NCBI RefSeq assembly: GCF_020907275.1
Contig: NZ_JAJJWI010000010.1
Location: 137,336 to 179,854 of the forward strand
DNA from: Pontibacter silvestris
Lineage (GTDB): Bacteria > Bacteroidota > Bacteroidia > Cytophagales > Hymenobacteraceae
Length of the DNA: 42,519 bases
Direction of reading: 5' to 3'
Part shown: positions 1-7,450 of the stretch, in pieces
Position numbering within the stretch: the stretch's first letter is position 1
How the letters are laid out: each line of letters opens with the position of its first letter
Program-made: the position numbers and the translations under genes
Notes under the pieces: model-generated
The model's input: only the letters and a program-made list of their open reading frames with translations
The model's database searches: none
Told to the model about the DNA's origin: nothing

Positions 1-28
1 TGAAGGTATAGCTGCGTGGAAAATAGAA

Positions 29-51
29 GGCACGAGCTACAAGCTCGCGCC
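29..51. repeat. REP-like imperfect palindrome
   Basis: Two 10-nt arms, GGCACGAGCT (29-38) and AGCTCGCGCC (42-51), pair with one mismatch around a 3-nt centre. It lies 35 nt beyond the reverse transcriptase stop. Short GC-rich palindromes of this look are typical of REP elements mobilised by REP-associated tyrosine transposases, and a decayed transposase of that type is present at 5924-6066. The hairpin could also stop transcription of the retron operon, but the minus strand after it is only mildly T-rich. The REP assignment is by resemblance. Confidence 0.45.
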
Positions 52-86
52 AGCAGCGGAATTTGCAGGGTTCTTAATGTGGGATT

Positions 87-1118
87 TCACCTCATCATTT
101 TGAAGTATAACTCTTTTAAAAAGATTAAACTTTCTTTGACATATATATCATTCTTATTTAGAAAGTATATATAATTCCCTTTGCCTATAAGATGAAGTAA
201 ATAATTATTTCGCTTTTCTTTAATAAATTCTAAATGACCTTGTAGACCGTACTTCTTAATGTAATAAACTTCTTGTCTAAAATGTCTGCGATAATCCTTA
301 GGAGCTTGTAATTTCTGATTTACGACTATACCGGTAACCTCCTGCCTTTGATGAGGTCTTCTTGTTCTTAGCTTCTCCTCATTGATAGTGAAGTTGGCTT
401 CATTAAAACATTCTCTGACAAAAGTGATCATCTTACCAACATTGAAGTCGCCAGAGAAAGTTAGATCATCTGCATATCTTGAATAAAATATATTATTGCT
501 AGAGCAGTAGTCTGAAATTTTATTATCAACTTCAAAAAATATAAGGTTTGATAAAGCAGGGCTAGTTGAAGCACCTTGTGGTAGTTTTCCATTAAGAGTA
601 CACAAATCCCCTAATAAACAAGATAAATGATTTGTATATCCAAGCTTCTTAAATAAATCAATTATAGCAGGAGCTTTAATTGATCCGAAGAAATCCTTTA
701 TATCTATAGTTAGAACTATATTCTTATTCCTATGGAATACAGCATTCGATTTTGTATTTCTACGCTTTATAAACGCCTTTGCATATTTACTAGGTTTCAG
801 TTTATTAAGTATTTCAACTAAAATCCATTTCTGAATGTGCTTTAAACTAGGAAGTGGTTCCGATATTATTCTTTTTCCTCCTTGCTTTTTAGGAACCTCA
901 TAGGTTTTATAAAAGCGAGATGTATTCTTTGTTGCTCTTTCTAAGTACGATACTTTATATCCTACTAAGTTAGCTAAGTGGTATTTATCAAAGATTATTG
1001 GTAGCTCATTATCATATAGAGCTTTAGCATAAGCTAATAAGAAATTTATAGTGCCTTCGTCAAGTCCACGATCACTAGCTCTATTGATAAAATTAGTTTG
1101 ATATTTAACCCAATTCAT
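87..1118 (-). CDS. Retron-type reverse transcriptase
   Basis: This 343-aa reverse transcriptase would copy the msd part of the adjacent RNA (1122-1366) into a 2'-5' branched RNA-DNA molecule. Retron hallmarks are visible in order: NAVFH at residues 125-129 (the NAxxH motif), the first catalytic Asp in TIDIKDFF (D139), QGASTSPALSN at 181-191, catalytic YADD at 215-218, and VTG at 261-263 (the retron Y-region motif). The length fits a bare retron RT with no fused domain. The ATG at 1116-1118 begins 3 nt after the a2 repeat, so it shares a transcript with the ncRNA and the two upstream genes. It is much AT-richer than hrpB next door, suggesting recent acquisition. The assignment as a retron RT is firm; the phage-defence role comes from the family. 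Confidence 0.93.
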   Translation of the reverse strand: MNWVKYQTNFINRASDRGLDEGTINFLLAYAKALYDNELPIIFDKYHLANLVGYKVSYLERATKNTSRFYKTYEVPKKQGGKRIISEPLPSLKHIQKWILVEILNKLKPSKYAKAFIKRRNTKSNAVFHRNKNIVLTIDIKDFFGSIKAPAIIDLFKKLGYTNHLSCLLGDLCTLNGKLPQGASTSPALSNLIFFEVDNKISDYCSSNNIFYSRYADDLTFSGDFNVGKMITFVRECFNEANFTINEEKLRTRRPHQRQEVTGIVVNQKLQAPKDYRRHFRQEVYYIKKYGLQGHLEFIKEKRNNYLLHLIGKGNYIYFLNKNDIYVKESLIFLKELYFKMMR

Positions 1119-1121
1119 AAA

Positions 1122-1366
1122 AGAGTTCAGCAGCTAACATTACTAAATGTCGAATCAACATTGCGTTCGAACAGCGGTGCCAAAAAAAAAGAGAGGTCAA
1201 CGCGCGAGGAAACCCCGCAGCGCGTGTAAATAAATGATTTGTTTCTGCTCCGCAAAACAAACATTTATTTACTAAACGGCTTGAAAACCGGTTCCTCTCA
1301 GAAAGGCGACTCGCCTTTCATGATGGCCGAAGCCATCTGAGTCTAATGTCAATACTGCTGAACTCT
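1122..1366 (-). ncRNA. Retron msr-msd non-coding RNA
   Basis: Read on the minus strand from 1366 to 1122. The ends are perfect 12-bp inverted repeats: a1 AGAGTTCAGCAG (1366-1355) and its complement a2 (1133-1122). Six further pairs (1344-1349 with 1137-1142) extend the stem. After a1 comes TTAG, whose G (1343) is the likely branch-priming base. Two msr hairpins follow: GATGGC-TTCG-GCCATC (1337-1322) and GAAAGGC/GCCTTTC (1319-1301). The msd is closed by GAGAGG/CCTCTC (1299-1294 with 1196-1191) and holds a small hairpin (1293-1275), a long arm of about 21 bp (1272-1226, with stems of 11, 7 and 3 bp separated by single-base bulges), and a GC-rich hairpin (1224-1201). Gene order msr-msd-RT is canonical. 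Exact RT-DNA ends cannot be read from sequence. Confidence 0.88.
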
Positions 1367-1730
1367 AAATCTTAATGAACGGTATATATATATCAAATTT
1401 ATTTGAGCTTGGTATTTGGCTTCTAATCTCGGGAATTATCCATTTTTTATCAAACCTGTGCTTTAAATTTTCATTTAAAGTTATCAAATGGAGTATTTTC
1501 CTTTTATCATTCTGGTGTGTTTCTAACAGAAAGTCTAATATGCCTTTCATATACCTATAAAAGTTTTTACTCTTAGAACTTATCGGTAATGCAATCTTGA
1601 TTTTTTGTTCATTAGAAGTGTCTGAAGGTGGATTCATATAAAAAAACTTGTTATCAAATTCACCTTTATATGACCACCTGTTCTTCTTCAGAAGCATGTA
1701 TATTCTATAACTAAGATTATTTACTTCCAT
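1365..1730 (-). CDS. Retron-associated 121-aa protein, unknown function
   Basis: A 121-aa protein with no domain I can name. It has an N-terminal amphipathic stretch (LSYRIYMLLKKNRW), an aromatic NKFFYMNPP segment near residue 30, a KIALPI strand, and a basic, aromatic C-terminal half, with no membrane helix or signal peptide. Its ATG overlaps the last 10 nt of the DUF4365 gene, which implies translational coupling, and its TAG stop shares two bases with the a1 repeat of the retron RNA. It is therefore locked into the retron operon and is probably a subunit, regulator or half of the effector with the DUF4365 protein. The gene is well supported by context; its function is unknown. Confidence 0.75.
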   Translation of the reverse strand: MEVNNLSYRIYMLLKKNRWSYKGEFDNKFFYMNPPSDTSNEQKIKIALPISSKSKNFYRYMKGILDFLLETHQNDKRKILHLITLNENLKHRFDKKWIIPEIRSQIPSSNKFDIYIPFIKI

Positions 1731-2248
1731 TCTGGAATCCAGTCTTTTATTTTTTTATCAAAAAAGTCAATATCTAGTCTATTGCTTAGCGGTATACGAA
1801 TTCTGTTTGTTCCTACATTTGATGTTGCTTGATAAGTGGAATCAGGCAAAAACCAATAAGCACTTCTACATAAAACTAATTGGTCCTCAAGACAGTTGAC
1901 CCATTCATTTTCATCTTCAGGAAGTATGAATAATATTAAAATAAGTGGAAAGAAACCATTGTCTCTCCGGTCAATCAAATCATCGTAATTTTTCGCTCTT
2001 AGATCGTAGATTATATGGTCCTCCACAACACTTATACTTTTTTCAGTAGTTGCCTTTAATTGTAGGTCTATTTGGTGAGGTGCAGTAAAATAAGAAGTTT
2101 TACCATTTTTTAATCTTGCAATATTATAGTTAACAGTATAATCTATACCGCTATCTACAGGTGGTTTCGTTAAATAACAAAACCTTTTTGCAGCCAGAAT
2201 ACCTATAAAATTATTAGATAAGTGTTCCTTTACTAAATCTAATGTCAT
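1721..2248 (-). CDS. DUF4365 domain protein, putative retron effector nuclease
   Basis: A 175-aa single-domain protein resembling DUF4365, a group with PD-(D/E)xK nuclease-like features common in defence islands. The supporting segments are SGIDYTV (D36), IDLQLKAT (Q63-x-K65, the variant acidic-x-Lys position), and the later LILILFILP and SAYWFLP strands that resemble DUF4365. The N-terminal helix KEHLSNNFIGILAA fits the start of the fold. It is the first gene of the minus-strand operon, overlapping the 121-aa gene by 10 nt and followed by the msr-msd RNA and RT. By analogy with other retrons the accessory protein would be the toxic effector, held inactive by the RT-RNA-DNA complex; that role and nuclease activity are inferences. 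Confidence 0.8.
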   Translation of the reverse strand: MTLDLVKEHLSNNFIGILAAKRFCYLTKPPVDSGIDYTVNYNIARLKNGKTSYFTAPHQIDLQLKATTEKSISVVEDHIIYDLRAKNYDDLIDRRDNGFFPLILILFILPEDENEWVNCLEDQLVLCRSAYWFLPDSTYQATSNVGTNRIRIPLSNRLDIDFFDKKIKDWIPEWK

Positions 2249-2391
2249 ATAACTCTAAAAGAATACTTCAATGTAAATATAATAATATATAACATAATAT
2301 CTTAATTCCTATTTCGAATGAGAAACAAATAGATGCATTTACAAATGTCTTTATTTTTACAAAGTCTTATATAAATTAATAAATACAAACA

Positions 2392-4842
2392 TTGCCCTTC
2401 AACCCATTTACCACAGACCTACCCGTTCGGGAGATTATACCTGCCGTTAGGGAGCACCTGGCGGCGCAGAATACGCTGATCGTAAACGCCCCTCCGGGAG
2501 CCGGTAAAAGCACCTTGCTGCCGCTGGCTTTGCTGGACGAGCCCTGGCTGAAAGACCAGAAGATCATTATGCTGGAGCCCCGGCGCCTGGCGGCCAAAAC
2601 CATTGCCGAGCGCCTGGCACAGCTGCTGGGCGAGGAGGTAGGCCAGACCGTTGGCTACCGCATCCGCTTCGAGACCCGCATCTCCGATAAAACCCGCATC
2701 GAGGTTGTAACTGAAGGCATCCTGACGCGCATGATCCACAGCGACCGTGCCCTGACAGGTATTGGCATCGTGATCTTCGATGAGTTTCATGAGCGTAGCA
2801 TCCATGCCGATGTAGCCATGGCTCTGAGTCGGGAGGCACAGCACACGCTGCGTTCTGACCTGCGCCTGCTGGTAATGTCGGCTACTTTGGATATGCCCCA
2901 GCTTACGAAAATGCTGAACGCCCCTGTGGCGCAAAGTATGGGACGGCAGTACCCCGTGGAGACGATTTACACTGGCGATGCCGACGACCGCATGCTGCCC
3001 GAAATGACTGTCAAAGTGGTGCAGCAGGCCGTGCAGGAAAAGGCAGGCGATGTGCTGGTGTTCCTGCCAGGCGAGAACGATATCCGAAAGGTGGAGGAAC
3101 TCCTGCGGCGGCAGCTCCGCGATTTTGCTATTCACCCGCTGTTCGGTATGCTGCCCTTTAATAAGCAACTGGCCGCCATTCTGCCCGACCGCAACGGCAA
3201 GCGCAAAGTAGTGCTGGCAACAAGTATAGCCGAAACCAGCCTTACCATAGAAGGTATTTCCATTGTAGTGGATACGGGCTTCGGCAAAACCTCCCGCTTC
3301 GATCCGAAGTCGGGTTTGTCGCGCCTCGAAACAGTGCGCATCTCCAAAGACGCCGCCGACCAACGAGCAGGCCGTGCAGGTCGTTTGAGCCCGGGCACCG
3401 CTTACCGCATGTGGAGCAAAACCACGCAGGAGCGCATGGCCCCGCATCGCACCCCCGAAATACTGGAGGCTGACCTGGCCTCGCTGGTGCTGGACATGGC
3501 GCAGTGGGGCATTACGGATATCCGAAGCCTTACCTGGCTGAACCCGCCGCCGCGTGCTGCCCTGCAATATGCCACCGAAATGCTGCACCAGTTGCAGGCG
3601 CTGGAGCATGGCCGCATTACGGCGCACGGTAAAAAGATGCACGCGCTGCCTTGCCACCCCCGCATCGCCCACATGCTGCTGAAAGCAGAAGAAACTGAAC
3701 AGCTGGCGCTGGCCACCGATATTGCTTCTATTCTGGAAGAGCGCGACCCGCTGGACCGCAACGCTGGCATCGACATAAACCTGCGGGTGCAGGCGCTGCG
3801 CCGCTACCGCCAAGAGCAGGGGAAGGGCAAGCGTTTCGGTAAGATAGAGAAGGTAGCCAAATCGTACCGCACACTTTTTAGTATAGCGCCTGAGAACGGC
3901 AACTACGACGAGTACGAAACAGGCGTGCTATTGGCGCACTGTTACCCTGAGCGTATTGCTTATGCCCGCCCTGGCAACAATGCGCAGTTCCAGCTGGCAA
4001 ACGGCAAGTATGCTTCTGCTGGTCACCGGGATGATCTGGCGCACGAGCCCTGGCTGGCGATTGCGCACCTGCACGCCGGTGGTGAGGATAATCCGGGCCG
4101 TATTTTCCTGGCCTCGCCGCTCAATCCCAAGGACCTTGCACCGCTCGTAAAGCAGCAGGAGGCCTACCATTGGGACGTAAACGACGGCGAGCTAACTGCC
4201 TCGCTGGACACGCGCATCGGCAGCATTGTGCTGCAAAGCAAACCGTTGCCGCCACCCGATGAGAAGCACCGCGTACCCGCCATCTCCGAAGCCATTAAAC
4301 TGGAAGGCGAACACCTCCTGGACTTTAACGGGGAGCTAACGCAGTGGCAGAACCGCGTGCTGAGCCTGCGCAAATGGCGGCCACAGGAAAGCTGGCCCGA
4401 CGTGAGCACGCCAACATTGCTGCTCACGAACTGGGACTGGCTGCGCCCTTACTTAGTAGATATAGAACACCCCGACGACCTGATGCGCCTGGAACTGCTG
4501 CCGATTCTGGAGGCGAAATTTTTAGATGCAGAACAGCGGGAGAGGCTGGACGTGCTGGCTCCCGCAGCGTTGGCTTTACCTGATGGCTCTAGTATAGAAC
4601 TGGACTATAAACCAAACGGGGAGCAGCCCAGGCTGGAGATACGTTTGCAGGATGTACTGGCCTGGGAGCAAAGCCCAACCGTAGATGCAGGCGAAATGAC
4701 CGTAGAGCTGCACCTGCTCACGCCAGAGCTGAAGCCTATCACCACGGTTTCTGACCTGGCCACTTTCTGGAAAGGCAACTATCGGGTGATCAAAAGGCAG
4801 CTGGAGGTGGTATTCCCAGAGGTGAAGTGGGAGAGAGGGTAA
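2392..4842 (+). CDS. hrpB: ATP-dependent helicase HrpB
   Basis: An 816-aa DEAH-type RNA helicase of usual HrpB length. In order: Walker A APPGAGKST (33-41), LEPRRLAA (61-68), DEFHERS (130-136), SAT (163-165), the helicase C motifs ATSIAETSLTIEGI and QRAGRAGR, and an HrpB C-terminal domain with DWLRPYL. The reading frame starts at a TTG (2392) because an in-frame TAA lies just upstream at 2380; the N-terminus MPFNPFTTDLPV matches the family, so TTG is probably real. The coding sequence is strikingly GC-rich (many CTG, GCC, CGC codons) compared with genes on both sides. It is transcribed alone, away from the retron operon. The family is certain; its cellular substrate is unknown. Confidence 0.95.
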   Translation: MPFNPFTTDLPVREIIPAVREHLAAQNTLIVNAPPGAGKSTLLPLALLDEPWLKDQKIIMLEPRRLAAKTIAERLAQLLGEEVGQTVGYRIRFETRISDKTRIEVVTEGILTRMIHSDRALTGIGIVIFDEFHERSIHADVAMALSREAQHTLRSDLRLLVMSATLDMPQLTKMLNAPVAQSMGRQYPVETIYTGDADDRMLPEMTVKVVQQAVQEKAGDVLVFLPGENDIRKVEELLRRQLRDFAIHPLFGMLPFNKQLAAILPDRNGKRKVVLATSIAETSLTIEGISIVVDTGFGKTSRFDPKSGLSRLETVRISKDAADQRAGRAGRLSPGTAYRMWSKTTQERMAPHRTPEILEADLASLVLDMAQWGITDIRSLTWLNPPPRAALQYATEMLHQLQALEHGRITAHGKKMHALPCHPRIAHMLLKAEETEQLALATDIASILEERDPLDRNAGIDINLRVQALRRYRQEQGKGKRFGKIEKVAKSYRTLFSIAPENGNYDEYETGVLLAHCYPERIAYARPGNNAQFQLANGKYASAGHRDDLAHEPWLAIAHLHAGGEDNPGRIFLASPLNPKDLAPLVKQQEAYHWDVNDGELTASLDTRIGSIVLQSKPLPPPDEKHRVPAISEAIKLEGEHLLDFNGELTQWQNRVLSLRKWRPQESWPDVSTPTLLLTNWDWLRPYLVDIEHPDDLMRLELLPILEAKFLDAEQRERLDVLAPAALALPDGSSIELDYKPNGEQPRLEIRLQDVLAWEQSPTVDAGEMTVELHLLTPELKPITTVSDLATFWKGNYRVIKRQLEVVFPEVKWERG

Positions 4843-5227
4843 AGTTATTACCTGAATCTGGTGGAGTAGTTGTGTTTGGCAGTGCCGCACCTAACTACTC
4901 CTGCCCCTCCTAAACATAAACCTTAACTATAGTATAGTTTATGTGTATAGCTGAAATTTTGGAAATCAGGTACAATTTTATTCTTTTTGATACATTTTAT
5001 AAATGCCATAGCTGTAAAAAGTTACCTTTCCACTGATCATCAGGAATACTCTACCAACTTAGCTCCCGATGTAAGTTCTGCTATTTTGCCATAACCCAAG
5101 GCATAGTTTTTGTTGTTGATACAAATGTTAAACATATTGGTGTCTAAACATGTATATTTAATTGTACAATTATTCTATCTTTCGACCTTGAAACACCTTA
5201 TTAACTAACCATTAAAATTATAAACCT
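4843..5227. other. Intergenic region between hrpB and the YceI gene
   Basis: This 385-nt AT-rich spacer has no convincing gene. It holds the hairpin listed at 4863-4901, a second imperfect palindrome (ACATAAAC at 4914-4921 with GTTTATGT at 4937-4944), and a possible -7 box TATCTTTC (5176-5183) 45 nt before the YceI start. That box is one base off TAnnTTTG, and no matching -33 TTG sits at a normal distance. Confidence 0.4.
4863..4901 (+). terminator. Hairpin after hrpB, possible terminator
   Basis: A 9-bp perfect stem GGAGTAGTT/AACTACTCC encloses further GTG/CAC and GGC/GCC pairs, 21 nt after the hrpB stop. No T-run follows, so factor-independent termination is uncertain; it may protect the 3' end instead. 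Confidence 0.45.
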
Positions 5228-5779
5228 ATGACAATAACAAAATGGATAATCGATCCTTTACATTCAGATGTTCAGTTTAAAGTAAGACACCTGGTTATTT
5301 CTACAGTAACAGGTTCTTTTAATAACTTTGAAGGAGGTGCAACAGTGCAGGGAGACACTTTTGACAATGCCGAAATTCATTTTTCCCTGGATGTTAGGAG
5401 TATTGATACGAAAGTGGAAGCACGAGATAACCACTTGAGGTCAGCAGACTTTTTTGATGCGGAGAACCACCCGCACATCAATTTCCAGTCCACTTATTTT
5501 AGTAAAATGCATGACGAAGTGTACAGTCTCTTCGGTATGCTCACTATCAAAGGCATTACCAAACCTGTAGAGTTGCAGGCTGAATTCGGAGGCTTTGCAG
5601 AAGATGAATACGGTAACAGAAAAGCTGGATTTGAAGTAAGCGGTAACATCAGCCGTTGGGAGTTTGGTCTTACCTATAACCCTTTAAGTAAAACAGGTGG
5701 TTTAGTGCTGGGCGAAGAAATTAAACTTGTCGCCAACATCCAGTTGACGCAGGAAGTAGAGCAGCCGGTACAGCAATAG
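5228..5779 (+). CDS. YceI family lipid-binding protein
   Basis: A 183-aa YceI-like protein, a lipocalin-like barrel that binds polyisoprenoid or amide lipids. The family pattern is clear: WIIDPLHSDVQFKVRHL at the N-terminus, then IHFSLDVRSIDT, RDNHLRSADFFDAENHPHINFQST, a central LTIKGITKPV, and the closing VSGNISRWEFGL and LVLGEEIKLVANIQL strands. There is no signal peptide, so it is probably cytoplasmic, as in many Bacteroidota paralogues. It stands alone, with a convergent MFS gene downstream. A broken YceI copy with a signal-peptide-like start lies at 17853-18180. Confidence 0.92.
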   Translation: MTITKWIIDPLHSDVQFKVRHLVISTVTGSFNNFEGGATVQGDTFDNAEIHFSLDVRSIDTKVEARDNHLRSADFFDAENHPHINFQSTYFSKMHDEVYSLFGMLTIKGITKPVELQAEFGGFAEDEYGNRKAGFEVSGNISRWEFGLTYNPLSKTGGLVLGEEIKLVANIQLTQEVEQPVQQ

Positions 5780-5826
5780 TAAAACGCTAAGGCTGGGCGT
5801 ATCGGTGGCTCAGAATCTGGAGTTTA

Positions 5827-5869
5827 AAGGTCTCTGGCTTTGCTGATTGAATGCAAATCCAGAGACCTT
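5827..5869. terminator. Long inverted repeat after the YceI gene
   Basis: A perfect 11-bp stem (5827-5837 with 5859-5869, AAGGTCTCTGG and complement), one mismatch, then a further 5 bp (TTTGC 5839-5843 with GCAAA 5853-5857). It lies 48 nt after the YceI stop. The T-run is absent on the plus strand and weak on the minus strand, so the terminator call is tentative. Confidence 0.5.
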
Positions 5870-5923
5870 GTAATAGGGAATAAGAGCTGAAAACCCGCTC
5901 CATTGATTGTTGTTGTATTTCTT

Positions 5924-6066
5924 TCAAAGCAGCATCAGGCTTTTAATCGAACTTCTGAAAGTATATGTTGAAGTTCTTGCTAAACCTGCAGTTACAGGAT
6001 TCAAATGTATGTATTCCTGCTTCTGATATAACAATTGAGTATCAACAAAGTCTAATGTTGTTGCCA
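5924..6066 (-). pseudogene. Decayed REP-associated transposase (IS200/IS605-like Y1), C-terminal remnant
   Basis: On the minus strand, frames can be stitched to read WQQH, then a frameshift, then LLYQKQEYIHLNPVTAGL followed by a TFRSS-like end and a TGA at 5926-5924. WQ(x)H followed by QK(x)xYIHxNPVxxGL and a YxxSS end is the C-terminal signature of REP-associated tyrosine transposases (RayT/TnpA_REP). Only about 45 codons remain, with a stop after WQQH and no catalytic N-terminal part. A shorter similar scar is seen at 26135-26190. It lies in the 394-nt gap between the convergent YceI and MFS genes; nothing else was found there except the hairpin at 5827-5869. Confidence 0.65.
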
Positions 6067-6173
6067 TCTAAACGGAAAGCTGCTGTTGTACTTGTTCACC
6101 TTGCTAAAGTTCCTGGAAAGGTATAGCAGAGCAGAGTTCTTAATTACTCCTCCCATTGTTTAAGAGTCAAAAC

Positions 6174-7334
6174 TTACTCTTTGGTAACTAACTTCCCCCT
6201 TTCCAACTTAAAAAACAATTGCGAGATTGGAATCAGCATGATACCGGATAAGGCAAAGGCCATAAAAGAAACTTTCAGGTTGAAAGCATGTGCCAGGTAG
6301 CCGATGATGGGCGGGCCGGCCAGCATTCCGATAATACCGAATGTGCCGACTAAGGAAATAGCAATGCCGGGTGAGTATTTCGGAGAAGCACCGGCTAAGG
6401 TATACGTCATGGGCACAACGGAAGCAGTACCAAAACCAACCAGTGAGAAACCAACCATAGCAGGCCAGAAGCTTGGGTAAAGGATAGACAGGCCAATGCC
6501 GGAAAAGATAAGTAAAGAACTCATGACATAGGTGGTGCCCATCCCGATTTTATCAATAATGCGATCTGAAACAAACCTGGAAAGCGCCATAAACGACATA
6601 AAAATCAGGTAGCCGGCAGTAAACACCTCCTCCTTCACTACTTCCTGAAAGTAGATGCCACTCCAGTCGAACATGCCTCCCTCACATACGGCAGCAAAAA
6701 ATACCAGTAGTCCTAAGTAAAGGATATAAGGGTCTGGCTTTCCCAAAACAAGTTTATTACCGGAGGCAGATAAGTCGTTTCGTAACAGGTGCCGGTACGA
6801 CACTAAGACAATAAGAATAGTTAGCCCCGACACAGTTAGTAAATGCGGTACAATGGGAACATTTAAAGAAATAAGTAAGGTGGTGAATCCAACACCTATA
6901 ATGCCGCCCGTGCTCCAGAGGCCATGAAAGGAACCATTTATTTTTCGGGAGAACTGCTTCTGAAGTGTAATAGCCTGAGTGTTCATGGCGATGTTAAACA
7001 CCCTTAAGCTTAAAGCAAACAGGAACAGCACAATTACGAGTGTGAATGTATCAGAATCAGAAGCAAAACCTATAAAAGAAAGGCAGACGGCATTTATGAT
7101 CATGGCCACTGTTAAGGGTACTCTGGTTTCTAATTTGGAAACCAGCCAGCCAGACAAGGGAAGTCCGATCAAGGAACTGACCGGCAGCGTCAGGAGGACA
7201 GTACCCAGTTCTGCTTCATTCAGGTCTAAGCTTGTTTTAATAGTTGGTATTCTGGAGGCCCAGCTGGAAAAATTAAATCCGGAAAGAAAGAAGAAAACGC
7301 TAAGGGCAACTCTCTGCTTGTTTATTGATGGCAT
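6174..7334 (-). CDS. MFS transporter, YbjJ-like
   Basis: A 386-aa major facilitator with about 12 hydrophobic segments. The opening FFFLSGFNFSSWASRIPTIK and NEAELGTVLL resembles the YbjJ/fucose-permease-like branch, in which a SWA(S/T)R(I/T)P motif follows the first helix. It sits in the inner membrane and the substrate is unknown; related proteins export or import small organic compounds. The ATG at 7332-7334 is the only sensible start. It is transcribed toward the YceI gene, with the erythromycin esterase-like gene 117 nt upstream on the same strand. No promoter matching the Bacteroidota consensus was found before it. Confidence 0.88.
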   Translation of the reverse strand: MPSINKQRVALSVFFFLSGFNFSSWASRIPTIKTSLDLNEAELGTVLLTLPVSSLIGLPLSGWLVSKLETRVPLTVAMIINAVCLSFIGFASDSDTFTLVIVLFLFALSLRVFNIAMNTQAITLQKQFSRKINGSFHGLWSTGGIIGVGFTTLLISLNVPIVPHLLTVSGLTILIVLVSYRHLLRNDLSASGNKLVLGKPDPYILYLGLLVFFAAVCEGGMFDWSGIYFQEVVKEEVFTAGYLIFMSFMALSRFVSDRIIDKIGMGTTYVMSSLLIFSGIGLSILYPSFWPAMVGFSLVGFGTASVVPMTYTLAGASPKYSPGIAISLVGTFGIIGMLAGPPIIGYLAHAFNLKVSFMAFALSGIMLIPISQLFFKLERGKLVTKE

Positions 7335-7450
7335 CTTTATCTGTTAGTAGCGCAAATATGCACATTTTATTCCTCTACAGCTATGTGACATTTGCTTGTG
7401 CCTTTTCTATTGCACAGGTTTTCTGGATACTTTATAAAGTGAGACACAGA

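Noticed and set aside
1122..1190. Resemblance of the palindromic stretch near a2 to an integron attC site
   Set aside because: The conserved attC core boxes are not present and no integrase or cassette array is nearby; the stretch is explained as part of the retron RNA stem and linker.
2419..3813. 464-codon minus-strand open frame inside hrpB, plus several smaller ones
   Set aside because: It is an antisense shadow of a GC-rich gene; the translation is Gln/His/Arg-rich without any domain, while the plus frame has every HrpB motif.
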